From Compostibacter hankyongensis (GTDB taxonomy: Bacteria > Bacteroidota > Bacteroidia > Chitinophagales > Chitinophagaceae): a stretch of DNA of 64,000 nucleotides. This document shows, in pieces, positions 27,089 through 35,904 of this stretch. Under the pieces are notes generated by a model, which was not told the DNA's origin, did not search any database, and saw only the letters and a program-made list of their open reading frames with translations. How positions within the stretch are numbered: the stretch's first letter is position 1; every line of letters starts with the position of its first letter. Location: the NCBI RefSeq assembly GCF_039541075.1, contig NZ_BAABFN010000001.1, forward strand, positions 1,116,001 to 1,180,000, read 5' to 3'. The translations under genes and the position numbers were made by a program.

Positions 27089-28450
27089 TTATTTCAGCAC
27101 TTTTATTTTGAGGCTACGGAAAGATACCTCATTTCCATGGTCCTGCAGCAGGATGTGACCTTCTTTCCACAGGCCGAAGCCTTTCCAGTCCTTATACTTG
27201 CTGATGGCCACCAGCTGCATGAACTCGGGAGATCCCTTTACGTACTCCACTACTTTGTATCCGTTGAGGTAATGTTCCACACGGTTGTCGGGATATACCA
27301 CGATACGGCCGTCGTTCCAGGCGCCGATCGGTTTCAGGGCGCGCTTATCGGTGATCTTGCGGGGAATGAGGTCGTACAGGGAAGAAAGGGTGCGGTCCCC
27401 GTTCCGGCCCAGCTTGGCATCGGGATGATTTTTATCGTCCAGCACCTGGTATTCCAGCCCGATGCCGGATTTGCCCTTGGTATCATAGTTTTCGGTTACG
27501 AAGTATTTCACGCCGCTGTTGGCACCCTTGGTCAGTTTGAACTCGAACTGAAGTTCGAAGGCCTTGTATTCCTTGTCTGTAACAATATCGCCCCCCATGC
27601 CTTCTTCCTGGCCGTTGGAGGCCTGCACGGTAAGGACGCCGTCTTTTATGGTCCAGCCTTTTTCAGGAAAGTCTTTCCTGTTGATGCCTCGCCAGCCCTT
27701 TGTGGTCTTGCCGTCCCAGAGCAGCTGAATGCCGTTGGCCTTTTCCTGTGCCGAAAGGTTATTGGGGATCAGATTCACGACATGGATATTGTCGTACGGC
27801 GTGGGGCGGAGCTTCCCGGTCTGGATGCGGATATTCTTCCAGCGGATCTGTTTTCCGGGGTTGTCGGATTTGGAGATGGCATGTACCTGCAGGGCGATAA
27901 AGCCTTTCAGCGTCATGTTGTCCACCAGGTTGGATGCGGGTACGCCGTTAACCCAGGTACGGATGCTGCTGCCGATGCATTCCACGCGGTAGTGGTTCCA
28001 TCCGTCGGCTTTAAAGGCCTTCTGGGCGGCCGGGTTGTAGGTAAGCGGGTACAGCCAGTCGCGCCGGGCCTCGTCATAGATGCCGCCGCTCCAGGCGCGG
28101 GAGGAAGGGTCTATTTCCACCTGATAGCCGTGTACGCGCCCGTTGCGGTATTCCGGAGTGCTTTCGCTGCGGATCTGGATGCCGGAATTCATGGAAGGGT
28201 CTACTTTCAGATCCAGCTCCAGGATAAAATCACCGTACAGCTTGTCGGTGCACAGGAAGGAGTTGGGGGTATTGGCTACGGTGGTGCCGACGATCTCCCC
28301 GTTTTCCACCGTGTAGTTTGCTTTGCCGTTGAGCTGGTGCCAGCCCGACAGGTCTTTCCCGTTAAAGAGGTTTTCCCATTGTCCCTTCTTCTGAGCGCTG
28401 CTCCACAGGGTTACGGCCATAGCTGCCGTCAGTAAAATGTACTTTTTCAT
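27089..28450 (-). CDS. Tandem DUF1080 (3-keto-disaccharide hydrolase-like) secreted protein
   Basis: DUF1080 is a concanavalin/LamG-like fold, and family members hydrolyse 3-keto-glycosides. The 453-residue protein has a signal peptide ending near SSA before QKKGQW. It carries two DUF1080 copies: about 24-215 (WENLFNGKDLSGWHQLNG, GIQIRSES, VHGYQVEIDPSS) and about 240-450 (IQLLWDGKTTKGWRGI, GANSGVKYF, GIGLEYQVLDDKNHPD). It is the first gene of a two-gene operon with an exported Gfo/Idh protein. A LacI-type operator lies about 170 bp upstream. One domain may act as a binding module. The enzymatic role is inferred from the family. Confidence 0.88.
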   Translation of the reverse strand: MKKYILLTAAMAVTLWSSAQKKGQWENLFNGKDLSGWHQLNGKANYTVENGEIVGTTVANTPNSFLCTDKLYGDFILELDLKVDPSMNSGIQIRSESTPEYRNGRVHGYQVEIDPSSRAWSGGIYDEARRDWLYPLTYNPAAQKAFKADGWNHYRVECIGSSIRTWVNGVPASNLVDNMTLKGFIALQVHAISKSDNPGKQIRWKNIRIQTGKLRPTPYDNIHVVNLIPNNLSAQEKANGIQLLWDGKTTKGWRGINRKDFPEKGWTIKDGVLTVQASNGQEEGMGGDIVTDKEYKAFELQFEFKLTKGANSGVKYFVTENYDTKGKSGIGLEYQVLDDKNHPDAKLGRNGDRTLSSLYDLIPRKITDKRALKPIGAWNDGRIVVYPDNRVEHYLNGYKVVEYVKGSPEFMQLVAISKYKDWKGFGLWKEGHILLQDHGNEVSFRSLKIKVLK

Positions 28451-28592
28451 TTGTTATTTTTTGTTTTTTTTAAGGTCCGATAGCGCCGCGCATACATTCA
28501 TCTCTCGTAATACCGCTTCAGGAGGGATGATCATGCCCGGTTTCATGCTGGTATTTTCCTTGTTTTTGTTTTAAAAGATGGGTTTTGCGCTT

Positions 28593-28632
28593 CAAAATAG
28601 TAAGATTTCCGGCAAAATGCAAACGATTGCAT
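28593..28632 (-). promoter_or_regulatory. LacI-type operator overlapping a promoter for the DUF1080 operon
   Basis: ATGCAAACGATTGCAT at 28617-28632 is a near-perfect palindrome with a central CG, typical of LacI-family sites. On the minus strand its TTTG half supplies the -33 element, and a -7-like TATTTTG follows 20 bases on (28599-28593). It is the best palindrome of the four copies. It lies between the LacI stop and the DUF1080 start. Confidence 0.65.
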
Positions 28633-28656
28633 GACTTTTTATGAACGTAAGATCCC

Positions 28657-29688
28657 TTACCCTGTAAGGTTTCGCGAAGAGTCCTGTATATCGAGCGTGG
28701 TTTTCATTTCGATGGTCCGGTAGTTTTTGGGCGGCGTCTTGCTTTCGATGAGCTCGATCAGCAGCTCGGCCGATTTCTGCCCGATATCAAAGGTCGGCTG
28801 CTGCACGGCGGTCAGCGAGGGGGCCATAAACTTGTTCAGGGGGTTATCGGAGAAGCCGACCAGCGCCACATCCATGGGGATGCGCAGCTTCATTTCCCGC
28901 AGCACCTTTATACAGCCGATGGCCAGCCGCTCGGTGGAGGCTACAATGGCATCCGGCCGCTCGGAACCCTCAAAAAGCTGCCGGACCGCCTTTTCTATGC
29001 TCATGGCGTCAAAGTCGCAATGCACGATCCAGTTCTTTTTTACCGGCAGGTGATGGGAGCGGAGCGCTTCCTCGTACCCCTTCAGCCTGTTTTGCGTAAT
29101 AGAGAGATAAGGCGCTATGGCCACATGCGCAATCCGGGTAAAGCCTTCGCGGATCAGGTGGCAGGTAGCGTCGAAGGCGCCCTGGTAATCGTTTACCACC
29201 ACCTTGTGCGTTTTGATTTCCTCACAGACCCGGTCAAACATCACCAGGGGTATCCCTTTGCCGCGGAGCGCCTGGAGATGATCGTAGTTCCGGGTTTCGT
29301 TGGAGATGGTGAGGATCAGCCCGTCGATGCGCCGGGAGGTGAGGAGCTGGATGCTGGTCACCTCCCGCTCGTACAGCTCGTGGCTCTGAAAGATGATTAC
29401 ATGATAGCCGCGGCTGTATGCCACCTCCTCGATGCCGGCAATGGTGGCGGAGCAGAAGTTGTTGGCGATCTCGGGAACGATGACGCCGATGATCTTGCTT
29501 TTTTTTTCTTTCAGCGACAACGCGATGGGGTTGGGGCTGTAATGCATTTCCCGGGCCACCTCCTGGATCAGCCGCCGGGTTTCCTCGCGGATCTCGGTTC
29601 CTCCCCGCAGAGCCCTGGAAACGGTAGAGGGTGATAGCTTCAGCCGCTGCGCAATATCTTTTATGGTAACTGAATGCTGATCATCCAT
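28657..29688 (-). CDS. LacI-family transcriptional regulator
   Basis: Sugar-responsive DNA-binding regulator of 343 residues. The N-terminal LacI helix-turn-helix is textbook (VTIKDIAQRLKLSPSTVSRALRGG), with a hinge near YSPNPIALSLKEKKSKIIGV. A periplasmic-binding-like ligand domain covers about residues 62-330 (VVNDYQGAFDATCHLIREGF, DAIVASTERLAIGCIKVLREM, VALVGFSDNPLNKFMAPSLTAV). It lies between two catabolic operons that both carry a matching operator. Two further copies are found at 48862 and 62029, so it may be the regional repressor. The effector is probably a sugar or keto-sugar intermediate. Confidence 0.95.
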   Translation of the reverse strand: MDDQHSVTIKDIAQRLKLSPSTVSRALRGGTEIREETRRLIQEVAREMHYSPNPIALSLKEKKSKIIGVIVPEIANNFCSATIAGIEEVAYSRGYHVIIFQSHELYEREVTSIQLLTSRRIDGLILTISNETRNYDHLQALRGKGIPLVMFDRVCEEIKTHKVVVNDYQGAFDATCHLIREGFTRIAHVAIAPYLSITQNRLKGYEEALRSHHLPVKKNWIVHCDFDAMSIEKAVRQLFEGSERPDAIVASTERLAIGCIKVLREMKLRIPMDVALVGFSDNPLNKFMAPSLTAVQQPTFDIGQKSAELLIELIESKTPPKNYRTIEMKTTLDIQDSSRNLTG

Positions 29689-29824
29689 ACTTGATTTCGT
29701 TTTAAATCCCCCATCGAGGCGGGCGTTATTTAAAGATTTATTAAAAATTTAACCGAATAAATGTAATAAATATTACGCAAACGATGCCGGGAACGAGTGA
29801 ATTATTTTAATCGGTCGAAAGCCA

Positions 29825-29865
29825 GTGCAGACGGTTGCACAGGCTACCCTTAATATCTACTTTTA
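29825..29865 (+). promoter_or_regulatory. LacI-type operator overlapping the promoter of the DUF6807-ThuA-susCD operon
   Basis: GTGCAGACGGTTGCAC (29825-29840) is an imperfect palindrome with central CG. Its TTG (29835-29837) would be the -33 element. The -7-like TACTTTTA follows after 20 bases (29858-29865). The arrangement matches the sites at 28617, 48862 and 62029. A weaker half-site (CGCAAACGATGCC) is seen near 29776. Confidence 0.6.
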
Positions 29866-29920
29866 TGTCGCAACAAACAACATGGCAGTTAATACAAAGG
29901 ACGCAGACAAGCATATATTT

Positions 29921-31186
29921 ATGAAAAGATTGTGGCTGAAGGGTAGTATGATCATGATGGCCCTTGCCGGCTTTTATTCCGGCAAGGCGCAGCAGGTGCT
30001 GGCCACCTTTACACTCCCGCAGGTGCAGAATAATATTGCGGCGCCCGTATCCGTTGATCTGGATAATATTACCGGCGTTGCCGACAGCAGCCTGGTTTTG
30101 CGCCGGGTCCAGGGGGGCAAAAGAACGGTAGTCCCTTTTCAGGTGGAAGACGGTTACCACCGTTTCCTTTGGTGGACGGTAAAAAAGGAAAGCACCGCTT
30201 CGGCGGAAAAGCAGGTTTTTGAATTGGTAGAGGACGGAGGAATAAATACCCAAGCAGCGCCCACCATTCTGGTGCAGAACCAGGATGGGGCGCTGCTTAT
30301 TACTGATGAAGGCAAAAAAGTGCTGCAGTATAATTTCAATACGGTATATCCCCCCAAAGGCGTGGATACGGTATTCCGTCGCAGCGGCTTCATCCACCCC
30401 CTCTGGTCTCCCGCCGGTCATGTAATGACCCGGATCAACCCCCGGGACCACTATCATCATGTGGGCATATGGAACCCGTGGACCCACGTGGGTTTCCAGG
30501 GTAAAACGGTTGATTTCTGGAACCTCTATGAGAAGCTGGGGACGGTGAGGTTTTCAAAATTTATCGCAAAAACCTCCGGAGATATATATGGTGGCTTTAA
30601 GGCGCTGCAGGAACATGTGGTGCTGCCCAAGGGAGCGGCAGACGGAAAGGAAAAAGTGGCCATGGACGAAGTCTGGGATATACGGGTATATAACATAGGC
30701 CCCAAGATGTGGCTTTGGGACTTTACCTCTTCCCTGAACTGCGCCACCCCCGACCCGGTGCTGCTGGAAGAATACCGTTACGGCGGTTTTGGCTTCCGGG
30801 CAGACAGTTCCTGGAACAACCGGAACAGCAAGGTGCTTACTTCCGAAGGCAAGACCCGAAAAGAGGCTGATGCCAGCCGCGCCCGCTGGTGTATGATCGA
30901 CGGCGACATGTACGGCGGTCATTCCGGAATACTATTTATGGGATATCCTACCAATTATAACTTTCCCGAACCCATGCGGGTATGGCCGGAAAATATGAAC
31001 GGCCGCGGAGACGTGTTCTTCAGCTTCAGCCCCACGCGCAACATGAGCTGGCCCCTGTCTCCGAAGAAGACGTATGTGCTGAAGTACCGTATGCTGGTGT
31101 ACGAAGACACCATCACGCCTGCACAGGCAGAAAGCGTATGGAAAAGCTTTGCACATCCCCCGGCGGTGAAAGTTACCCTGCGATAA
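29921..31186 (+). CDS. DUF6807 (PmoA-like) secreted protein
   Basis: Exported protein of about 421 residues from a family often annotated PmoA. It is linked by gene context to sugar catabolism, and no real methane oxygenase role is expected. The frame extends back to 29825, but that ATG lies inside the operator and upstream of the -7 box. I use 29921, which starts a signal peptide ending near GKA before QQVLATF. Conserved segments include HPLWSPAGHVMTRINPRDHYHHVGIW, VDFWNLYEKLGTVRF and HSGILFMGYPTNYNFPEPMRVWP. It is the first gene of a seven-gene operon with ThuA, oxidoreductases, an SDR and susCD. Biochemical function is not established. Confidence 0.85.
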   Translation: MKRLWLKGSMIMMALAGFYSGKAQQVLATFTLPQVQNNIAAPVSVDLDNITGVADSSLVLRRVQGGKRTVVPFQVEDGYHRFLWWTVKKESTASAEKQVFELVEDGGINTQAAPTILVQNQDGALLITDEGKKVLQYNFNTVYPPKGVDTVFRRSGFIHPLWSPAGHVMTRINPRDHYHHVGIWNPWTHVGFQGKTVDFWNLYEKLGTVRFSKFIAKTSGDIYGGFKALQEHVVLPKGAADGKEKVAMDEVWDIRVYNIGPKMWLWDFTSSLNCATPDPVLLEEYRYGGFGFRADSSWNNRNSKVLTSEGKTRKEADASRARWCMIDGDMYGGHSGILFMGYPTNYNFPEPMRVWPENMNGRGDVFFSFSPTRNMSWPLSPKKTYVLKYRMLVYEDTITPAQAESVWKSFAHPPAVKVTLR

Positions 31187-31254
31187 GTTGCTACTCCGGA
31201 AACGGCCGAAACAACAACAATCATCAAAAAAATTACAGGTAAAAAAAGAAAAGC

Positions 31255-32085
31255 ATGCAGAGAAAACTATTAGCAGGTCTGTTGATCGCCGCCTGGGTGT
31301 GTATGTGCGGTCTTACCGCTTCCGCACAGTCGCGTAAGGACCGGGTCAACTGGAAAAAGGTACATGTGCTGGTGTATACCAAAAACGGAAAGGGTTATGT
31401 GCACGACAACATCCCCTCCGCTGTGGCCTGCATAAAAAAGCTGGGTGCGGATCATGGTTTCAGCGTGGATGTGTCGGACAATCCGGCTGACTTTAACGAC
31501 GATAACCTGAAGAAGTACAATGCGCTGGTGTTTACCAGTACGAACAATGATGTTTTTGATACGGATGCGCAGAAGGTAGCCCTGATGCGTTATATCCAGG
31601 CCGGAGGCGGTTTTGTGGGGATACATTCGGTAACCGGTACCGAACGCCACTGGGAATGGTTCAAGAGAATGCTGGGAGGCACCTTTGTCCGTCATGCCAA
31701 GCACCAGGAGTTCAAGGAGATCGTCCTTGATCCGACCAATCCCTCCACAGCCAAGCTTCCCCGCGTATGGGACCGCAGCGACGAATGTTATTATATCACC
31801 ACCATCAATCCGGATATCCATGTGCTGATGGTGCACGACCTTAACAGTGTCAACGACAAAGCCAAGCCCACTATCTTCGGTACCGCTTTTCCCTCCTGCT
31901 GGTGTCATGAATTCGACGGTGGCCGCGAGTGGTACACGGCCCTGGGTCACGACGGGAAAACCTATTCGGAGCCGGCTTTCCAGCAGCATATTCTCGGCGG
32001 TATACAATGGGTAGTGGCAGGCAACCGCAAGCTGGATTATTCCAAGGCCCACGCCAAGAGCCCCGATGACCCGCTGCCTTATTAA
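31255..32085 (+). CDS. ThuA-like (trehalose utilisation family) secreted protein
   Basis: The ThuA domain has a class-I glutamine-amidotransferase-like fold. In rhizobia ThuA works with the Gfo/Idh protein ThuB on trehalose and keto-disaccharides. The 276-residue protein has a signal peptide ending at SAQ. Family segments are VHVLVYTKNGKGYVHDNIPS, NALVFTSTNNDVFDTDAQK, YIQAGGGFVGIHSVTGTERHW, FVRHAKHQEFKEIV and GREWYTALGHDGKTYSEPAF, the last with a conserved His. It sits between the DUF6807 gene and a Gfo/Idh gene, so a similar pairing is likely here, but in the periplasm. Confidence 0.9.
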   Translation: MQRKLLAGLLIAAWVCMCGLTASAQSRKDRVNWKKVHVLVYTKNGKGYVHDNIPSAVACIKKLGADHGFSVDVSDNPADFNDDNLKKYNALVFTSTNNDVFDTDAQKVALMRYIQAGGGFVGIHSVTGTERHWEWFKRMLGGTFVRHAKHQEFKEIVLDPTNPSTAKLPRVWDRSDECYYITTINPDIHVLMVHDLNSVNDKAKPTIFGTAFPSCWCHEFDGGREWYTALGHDGKTYSEPAFQQHILGGIQWVVAGNRKLDYSKAHAKSPDDPLPY

Positions 32086-32132
32086 ACAATGAACTGTAAA
32101 CCGATTTATCCTATCATTAAATACGACATTAA

Positions 32133-33584
32133 ATGGTACAAAAAGAAACCAACCCCTTCTCCAGAAGGAATTTCCTGAAGACCTCCATGGGCGCTGCCGG
32201 CGCTTTTGCCCTGGGAAGCATACCTACCATTGTTCCGGCGCAGGTGATCCGCGGTAAGCTGGCACCGAGCAATCGTCTTAATATCGGCGTCATCGGCGCG
32301 GGCCGGATCGGCACTTCCTGGGATATTCCCGGTACGCTGCAGCATGACCTGGCCAATATCATGGCGGTGTGCGATCTGGATTCCAAACGGCTGGCAGGGG
32401 GCAAAAAGCTGATTGACGACTATTATGCTAAAAAGAAAGGAGGAAGCTATAACGGAACGAAAACCTATTCGGACCACCAGGAGCTCCTCGCCGATAAGGA
32501 TATCGACGGCGTATTGATCTGTACACCCGACCATCAGCATGTGCGTCCGGCCCTCCATGCGATACACGCAGGGAAGGATATTTATATGGAAAAGCCGGCA
32601 TCCCTGACCATTACCGAAGGCCGTATCCTCAGCGACGAGGCGAACAAGGCAGGAACGATCTTCCAGATCGGCTCCCAGCAGCGCTCCCTGAACCCCTGGC
32701 CGCAGTTCAAAAAAGCCTGCGAGCTGGTGCGCAACGGGAGGATCGGGGAAATTAAAGAGATCTATGTGGGCCTGCCGGTCGACAATCCCAAAGAGGCCAG
32801 GGTGGAAAAAGAGATGCCCATACCGGCGAACCTGAACTATGAAGCATGGCTGGGCTCTACGCCCTATGTGCCTTATACCGAACACCTGGTGCATCCGCAA
32901 AACAGTGTGGGGGCAAGACCGGGTTGGCTGCGTTGCCAGCAGTTCGGCGCCGGCATGATCACCGGCTGGGGAGCGCACCATTTCGATATCGTAAACTGGG
33001 GACTGGGCACTGAGCATACCGGTCCGGTGGAAGTGACCGCCTCGGCAGAGTGGCCCCGCAAGGAAGCCCTCTGGGATGTGCATGGTCCGTTTAAGAGCGA
33101 AACGGTCTTTGCCAACGGTGTGAAAGTGCATGCCAGCGACAGCTATCCGAACGGGGTAAAATTTGTGGGCACCGAAGGCTGGATATTCGTAACCCGCGGG
33201 AATGCCCAGATGACCTCCAGCGATCCGGTATCTCAAAAGAAAGGCGCCAAGGCCTTTGATGCGAGCAACCCCAAGATACTGACTTCCGAGATCGGACCCA
33301 ACGAGATCCACCTGGTGGAAAGCAAGGAGCATCACGGCAACTGGCTGGAATGTATGGTCAGCCGTCAAGCGCCGGTGGCGCCGATCGAAGTGGGACACCG
33401 TGCCTGCACCATTTGCCTGATCAACGACACGGCTATGAAGCTGAAGCGGAAGCTGTACTGGGATCCGATAAACGAACGCTTCAAGAATGACGAGGAAGCC
33501 AACAAGATGCTGTGGCGGGCAGAAAGGTGGCCGTACCAGATTCATCAGGAATACGACGTGCGGACGCTGATCAACAAAGCCTGA
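32133..33584 (+). CDS. Gfo/Idh/MocA-family oxidoreductase, Tat-exported, with canonical nucleotide motif
   Basis: Predicted NAD(P)-dependent sugar dehydrogenase of 483 residues. A twin-arginine leader (FSRRNFLKTSMGAAGAFALG) implies export after folding with cofactor. The Rossmann motif GAGRIG is intact at residues 55-60 and the Glu-Lys-Pro motif is at 153-155 (YMEKPASLT). The C-terminal domain includes WGAHHFDIVNWGLG and MVSRQAPVAPIEVGHRACTICLINDTAMKL. It is the only one of the three Gfo/Idh proteins here with a canonical GxGxxG, so it is the best candidate for the catalytic dehydrogenase of the pathway. It lies 47 bp after thuA. Confidence 0.92.
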   Translation: MVQKETNPFSRRNFLKTSMGAAGAFALGSIPTIVPAQVIRGKLAPSNRLNIGVIGAGRIGTSWDIPGTLQHDLANIMAVCDLDSKRLAGGKKLIDDYYAKKKGGSYNGTKTYSDHQELLADKDIDGVLICTPDHQHVRPALHAIHAGKDIYMEKPASLTITEGRILSDEANKAGTIFQIGSQQRSLNPWPQFKKACELVRNGRIGEIKEIYVGLPVDNPKEARVEKEMPIPANLNYEAWLGSTPYVPYTEHLVHPQNSVGARPGWLRCQQFGAGMITGWGAHHFDIVNWGLGTEHTGPVEVTASAEWPRKEALWDVHGPFKSETVFANGVKVHASDSYPNGVKFVGTEGWIFVTRGNAQMTSSDPVSQKKGAKAFDASNPKILTSEIGPNEIHLVESKEHHGNWLECMVSRQAPVAPIEVGHRACTICLINDTAMKLKRKLYWDPINERFKNDEEANKMLWRAERWPYQIHQEYDVRTLINKA

Positions 33585-33620
33585 TCAGCATAGCAGTTAC
33601 TGTAAAAACAAGGAATATTT

Positions 33621-35006
33621 ATGATCCGATACAGGACAGTCATTGCGGTTTTACTCATGAGCGGTCTGGCTGCGGTAAGCTGTAAGCAGGGAAATACCGG
33701 CGAAGGGGATTTCAGGGTGAAGCTGATCACCCTGGACCCCGGCCATTTCCATGCCGCGCTGGTACAGAAAAGCATGTACCCGCAGATCGATTCGGTGGTG
33801 CAGGTATATGCTCCGGAAGGACCGGAGCTGCAGGCACAGCTGGATTATATCAAACAGTACAATACCCGTGCGGAGGACCCCACCCACTGGGTGGAGCAGG
33901 TGTATACCGGAAAGGATTTCCTGGAGAAGATGGTGGAAGAGAAAAAGGGGAACGTAGTGGTGATGGCCGGAAACAATCACCGGAAAACGGAATATATCAA
34001 ACGAACGGTGGATGCAGGCATGAATGTGTTGGGAGATAAGCCCATGGCTATTGACACGGCAGGCTTCAACCTGCTGCTCGAGGCCTTCCGCGAGGCTCCG
34101 GAGAAAAAGGTGCTGCTGTATGATATCATGACGGAGCGGTCCGAGATCACCACCATCCTGCAACGCATGCTGATGCACATGCCGGAGGTTTTCGGCACCC
34201 TGCAACCGGGTACCGTCGATTCGCCGGGTGTGGAGATGCAGAGCGTGCATTTCTTCTACAAGCGCGTTTCCGGCAATGTGCTGACCCGTCCGGCCTGGTT
34301 TTTTGATCCCAGACAGGAAGGCGATGCCATTGTGGACGTAGGAACGCATCTGGCCGATCTGGTGCAGTGGGAGTGTTTCCCGGACAGCGTCCTCAACTAC
34401 CGGGAGGATATCCGGGTGCTGCGCTCTCGCAAGTGGCCTACCAACCTGGGGCTTTCGCAATTCAGCGCCATTACCAAACAAAACGCTTTTCCCGATTACC
34501 TCTCCGGTTATGTTACCGGCGATACGCTGCATGCGGATGCCAACGGATCGGTGGATTATACCCTGAAAGACATCCATGTGCGGATATCTCCGCTCTGGCA
34601 CTATCAGGCACCCGAGGGAAGCGGGGACACCCATTTCTCAAGAATGCGGGGAACCCGGGCTACGCTCGAGATCCGGCAGGGAGAAGCAGAGCAGTATGTG
34701 CCCGCCTTATATGTGATACCCGCCGATAAAAAAGATGCCGCCTTTGCCGCGGTGCTGGAGAAGGCCGTCGGGCAGATCGGGGGGCGGTATCCCGGTGTGG
34801 GCCTGAAAAAGACGGATGAGGGCTGGACGATAACCATCCCGGAAAAATACAGGGTAGGCCATGAGGCACACTTTGCCCAGGTGATGGAGCGGTTCCTGCA
34901 ATACCTCGAAGACGGGAAGATACCCGAGTGGGAGCTGCAGGGCATGATTGCAAAATATTATCTGACTACAAGCGCTTCGGCTATGGCGTCGACGCCGGGA
35001 AAATAA
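33621..35006 (+). CDS. Gfo/Idh/MocA-like lipoprotein with putative oxidoreductase C-terminal domain
   Basis: A lipoprotein of 461 residues (lipobox LAAVSC, Cys 21) related to the Gfo/Idh/MocA fold with an Oxidoreduct_C-type second half. The usual GxGxxG is absent: the equivalent first-strand region reads LITLDPGHFHAALVQK. The EKP motif is replaced by GDKP (residues 138-141). The middle keeps VVMAGNNHRKTEYIKRTVDAGMNVLGDKPMA and FDPRQEGDAIVDVGTHLADLVQW. Sec-type lipoprotein export would leave it without a cytosolic cofactor, so it may be a non-redox enzyme or binding protein. It is 36 bp after the previous oxidoreductase, in the same operon. Confidence 0.85.
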   Translation: MIRYRTVIAVLLMSGLAAVSCKQGNTGEGDFRVKLITLDPGHFHAALVQKSMYPQIDSVVQVYAPEGPELQAQLDYIKQYNTRAEDPTHWVEQVYTGKDFLEKMVEEKKGNVVVMAGNNHRKTEYIKRTVDAGMNVLGDKPMAIDTAGFNLLLEAFREAPEKKVLLYDIMTERSEITTILQRMLMHMPEVFGTLQPGTVDSPGVEMQSVHFFYKRVSGNVLTRPAWFFDPRQEGDAIVDVGTHLADLVQWECFPDSVLNYREDIRVLRSRKWPTNLGLSQFSAITKQNAFPDYLSGYVTGDTLHADANGSVDYTLKDIHVRISPLWHYQAPEGSGDTHFSRMRGTRATLEIRQGEAEQYVPALYVIPADKKDAAFAAVLEKAVGQIGGRYPGVGLKKTDEGWTITIPEKYRVGHEAHFAQVMERFLQYLEDGKIPEWELQGMIAKYYLTTSASAMASTPGK

Positions 35007-35101
35007 GCAACAGCAAGGTTTTTATTGCAAATAAAATGTGAGCACCCTGATCCTTCCGATATGGGGGAAAAGGGTGTCTTATGTCTCTAAAAAATAAAAG
35101 T

Positions 35102-35866
35102 ATGGATAAAAATGCCGGATTCGACCTTTCGGGAAAAACAGCTTTGGTAACAGGCGGCGGGTCAGGACTGGGTTTTGCAATTTCAAAAATACTGATACAG
35201 AGCGGAGCAAGGGTAATCATTATCGGGAGGCAGGAAGCAAAGTTGGCGGAAGCCTGTGAGAAGCTTGGCAGTCAATGCAGCTATAAGGTCTTTGATCTTT
35301 CCGCTGTGGAAAAAATCAAATGGTTTGTAGAAACCCTGGAAGCGGAAAACGGGCCGTTGGACGTGCTGGTGAACAACGCCGGCATACACCTGAAAAAAGA
35401 CACCCTGTCTGTCAGCGACGAGGAGTACCAGCGGGTAATCCGGATCAACCAGCAGGCGGTTTTTGCACTGACGCGGGAAGTGTCCGTGAAGATGGTAGAG
35501 CGTCAGGCGGGATGCGTGATCATGATCAGCTCCATGGCTTCGCAATACGGTTTGCCGAAGGTGATTGCCTATACCGCGGCAAAATCGGCGGTGGAGGGTA
35601 TGACGCGCGCGCTGGCGGTGGAGCTGTCGCCCCTGGGGGTACGGGTAAACTGCGTGGCGCCCGGCTTTATTGCCACCGATATGTCGGCCGGTGCGCTCAA
35701 CAACGATAAGGAGCGGATGGCCCGCGTGCTGACCCGCACACCTATCGGCAGGCTGGGAGAACCGGACGATATCGGCTATGCCGTGACCTATCTGGCTTCT
35801 GAAGCGGCACGCTATGTTACCGGTGTGGTATTGCCGGTGGATGGGGGAAATTCTATCGGATTCTGA
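35102..35866 (+). CDS. Short-chain dehydrogenase/reductase (SDR)
   Basis: Cytosolic NAD(P)-dependent dehydrogenase of about 254 residues, classical SDR type. The frame extends to an ATG at 35081; 35102 is as likely and starts right before the DLSGKTALVTGG strand. The motifs are TGGGSGLG (residues 17-24), NNAG, catalytic Ser in MISSMAS, and YTAAK (Tyr 157, Lys 161). The C-terminal VTYLASEAARYVTGVVLPVDGG is typical of gluconate 5-dehydrogenase and 3-oxoacyl-ACP reductase relatives. In this operon it probably reduces or oxidises a sugar acid or keto-sugar. Only 38 bp separate it from susC. Confidence 0.92.
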   Translation: MDKNAGFDLSGKTALVTGGGSGLGFAISKILIQSGARVIIIGRQEAKLAEACEKLGSQCSYKVFDLSAVEKIKWFVETLEAENGPLDVLVNNAGIHLKKDTLSVSDEEYQRVIRINQQAVFALTREVSVKMVERQAGCVIMISSMASQYGLPKVIAYTAAKSAVEGMTRALAVELSPLGVRVNCVAPGFIATDMSAGALNNDKERMARVLTRTPIGRLGEPDDIGYAVTYLASEAARYVTGVVLPVDGGNSIGF

Positions 35867-35904
35867 TTCCTCTAATAATCAACCAATTTCTAAAACCTGT
35901 TGTC

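Noticed and set aside
26258..28435. Long plus-strand open frame (725 codons) opposite the Gfo/Idh and DUF1080 genes
   Set aside because: It is antisense to two genes with clear family motifs and shows no recognisable domain; GC-rich codon use makes such shadow frames common here.
29774..29787. CGCAAACGATGCC near the LacI start as a fifth operator
   Set aside because: Only one half-site fits and no promoter spacing goes with it; kept as a weak half-site, not called.
35043..35076. CACCCT/AGGGTG pairing between the lipoprotein and SDR genes as a terminator
   Set aside because: Six-base stem with a long loop and no T-run, within what looks like one operon.
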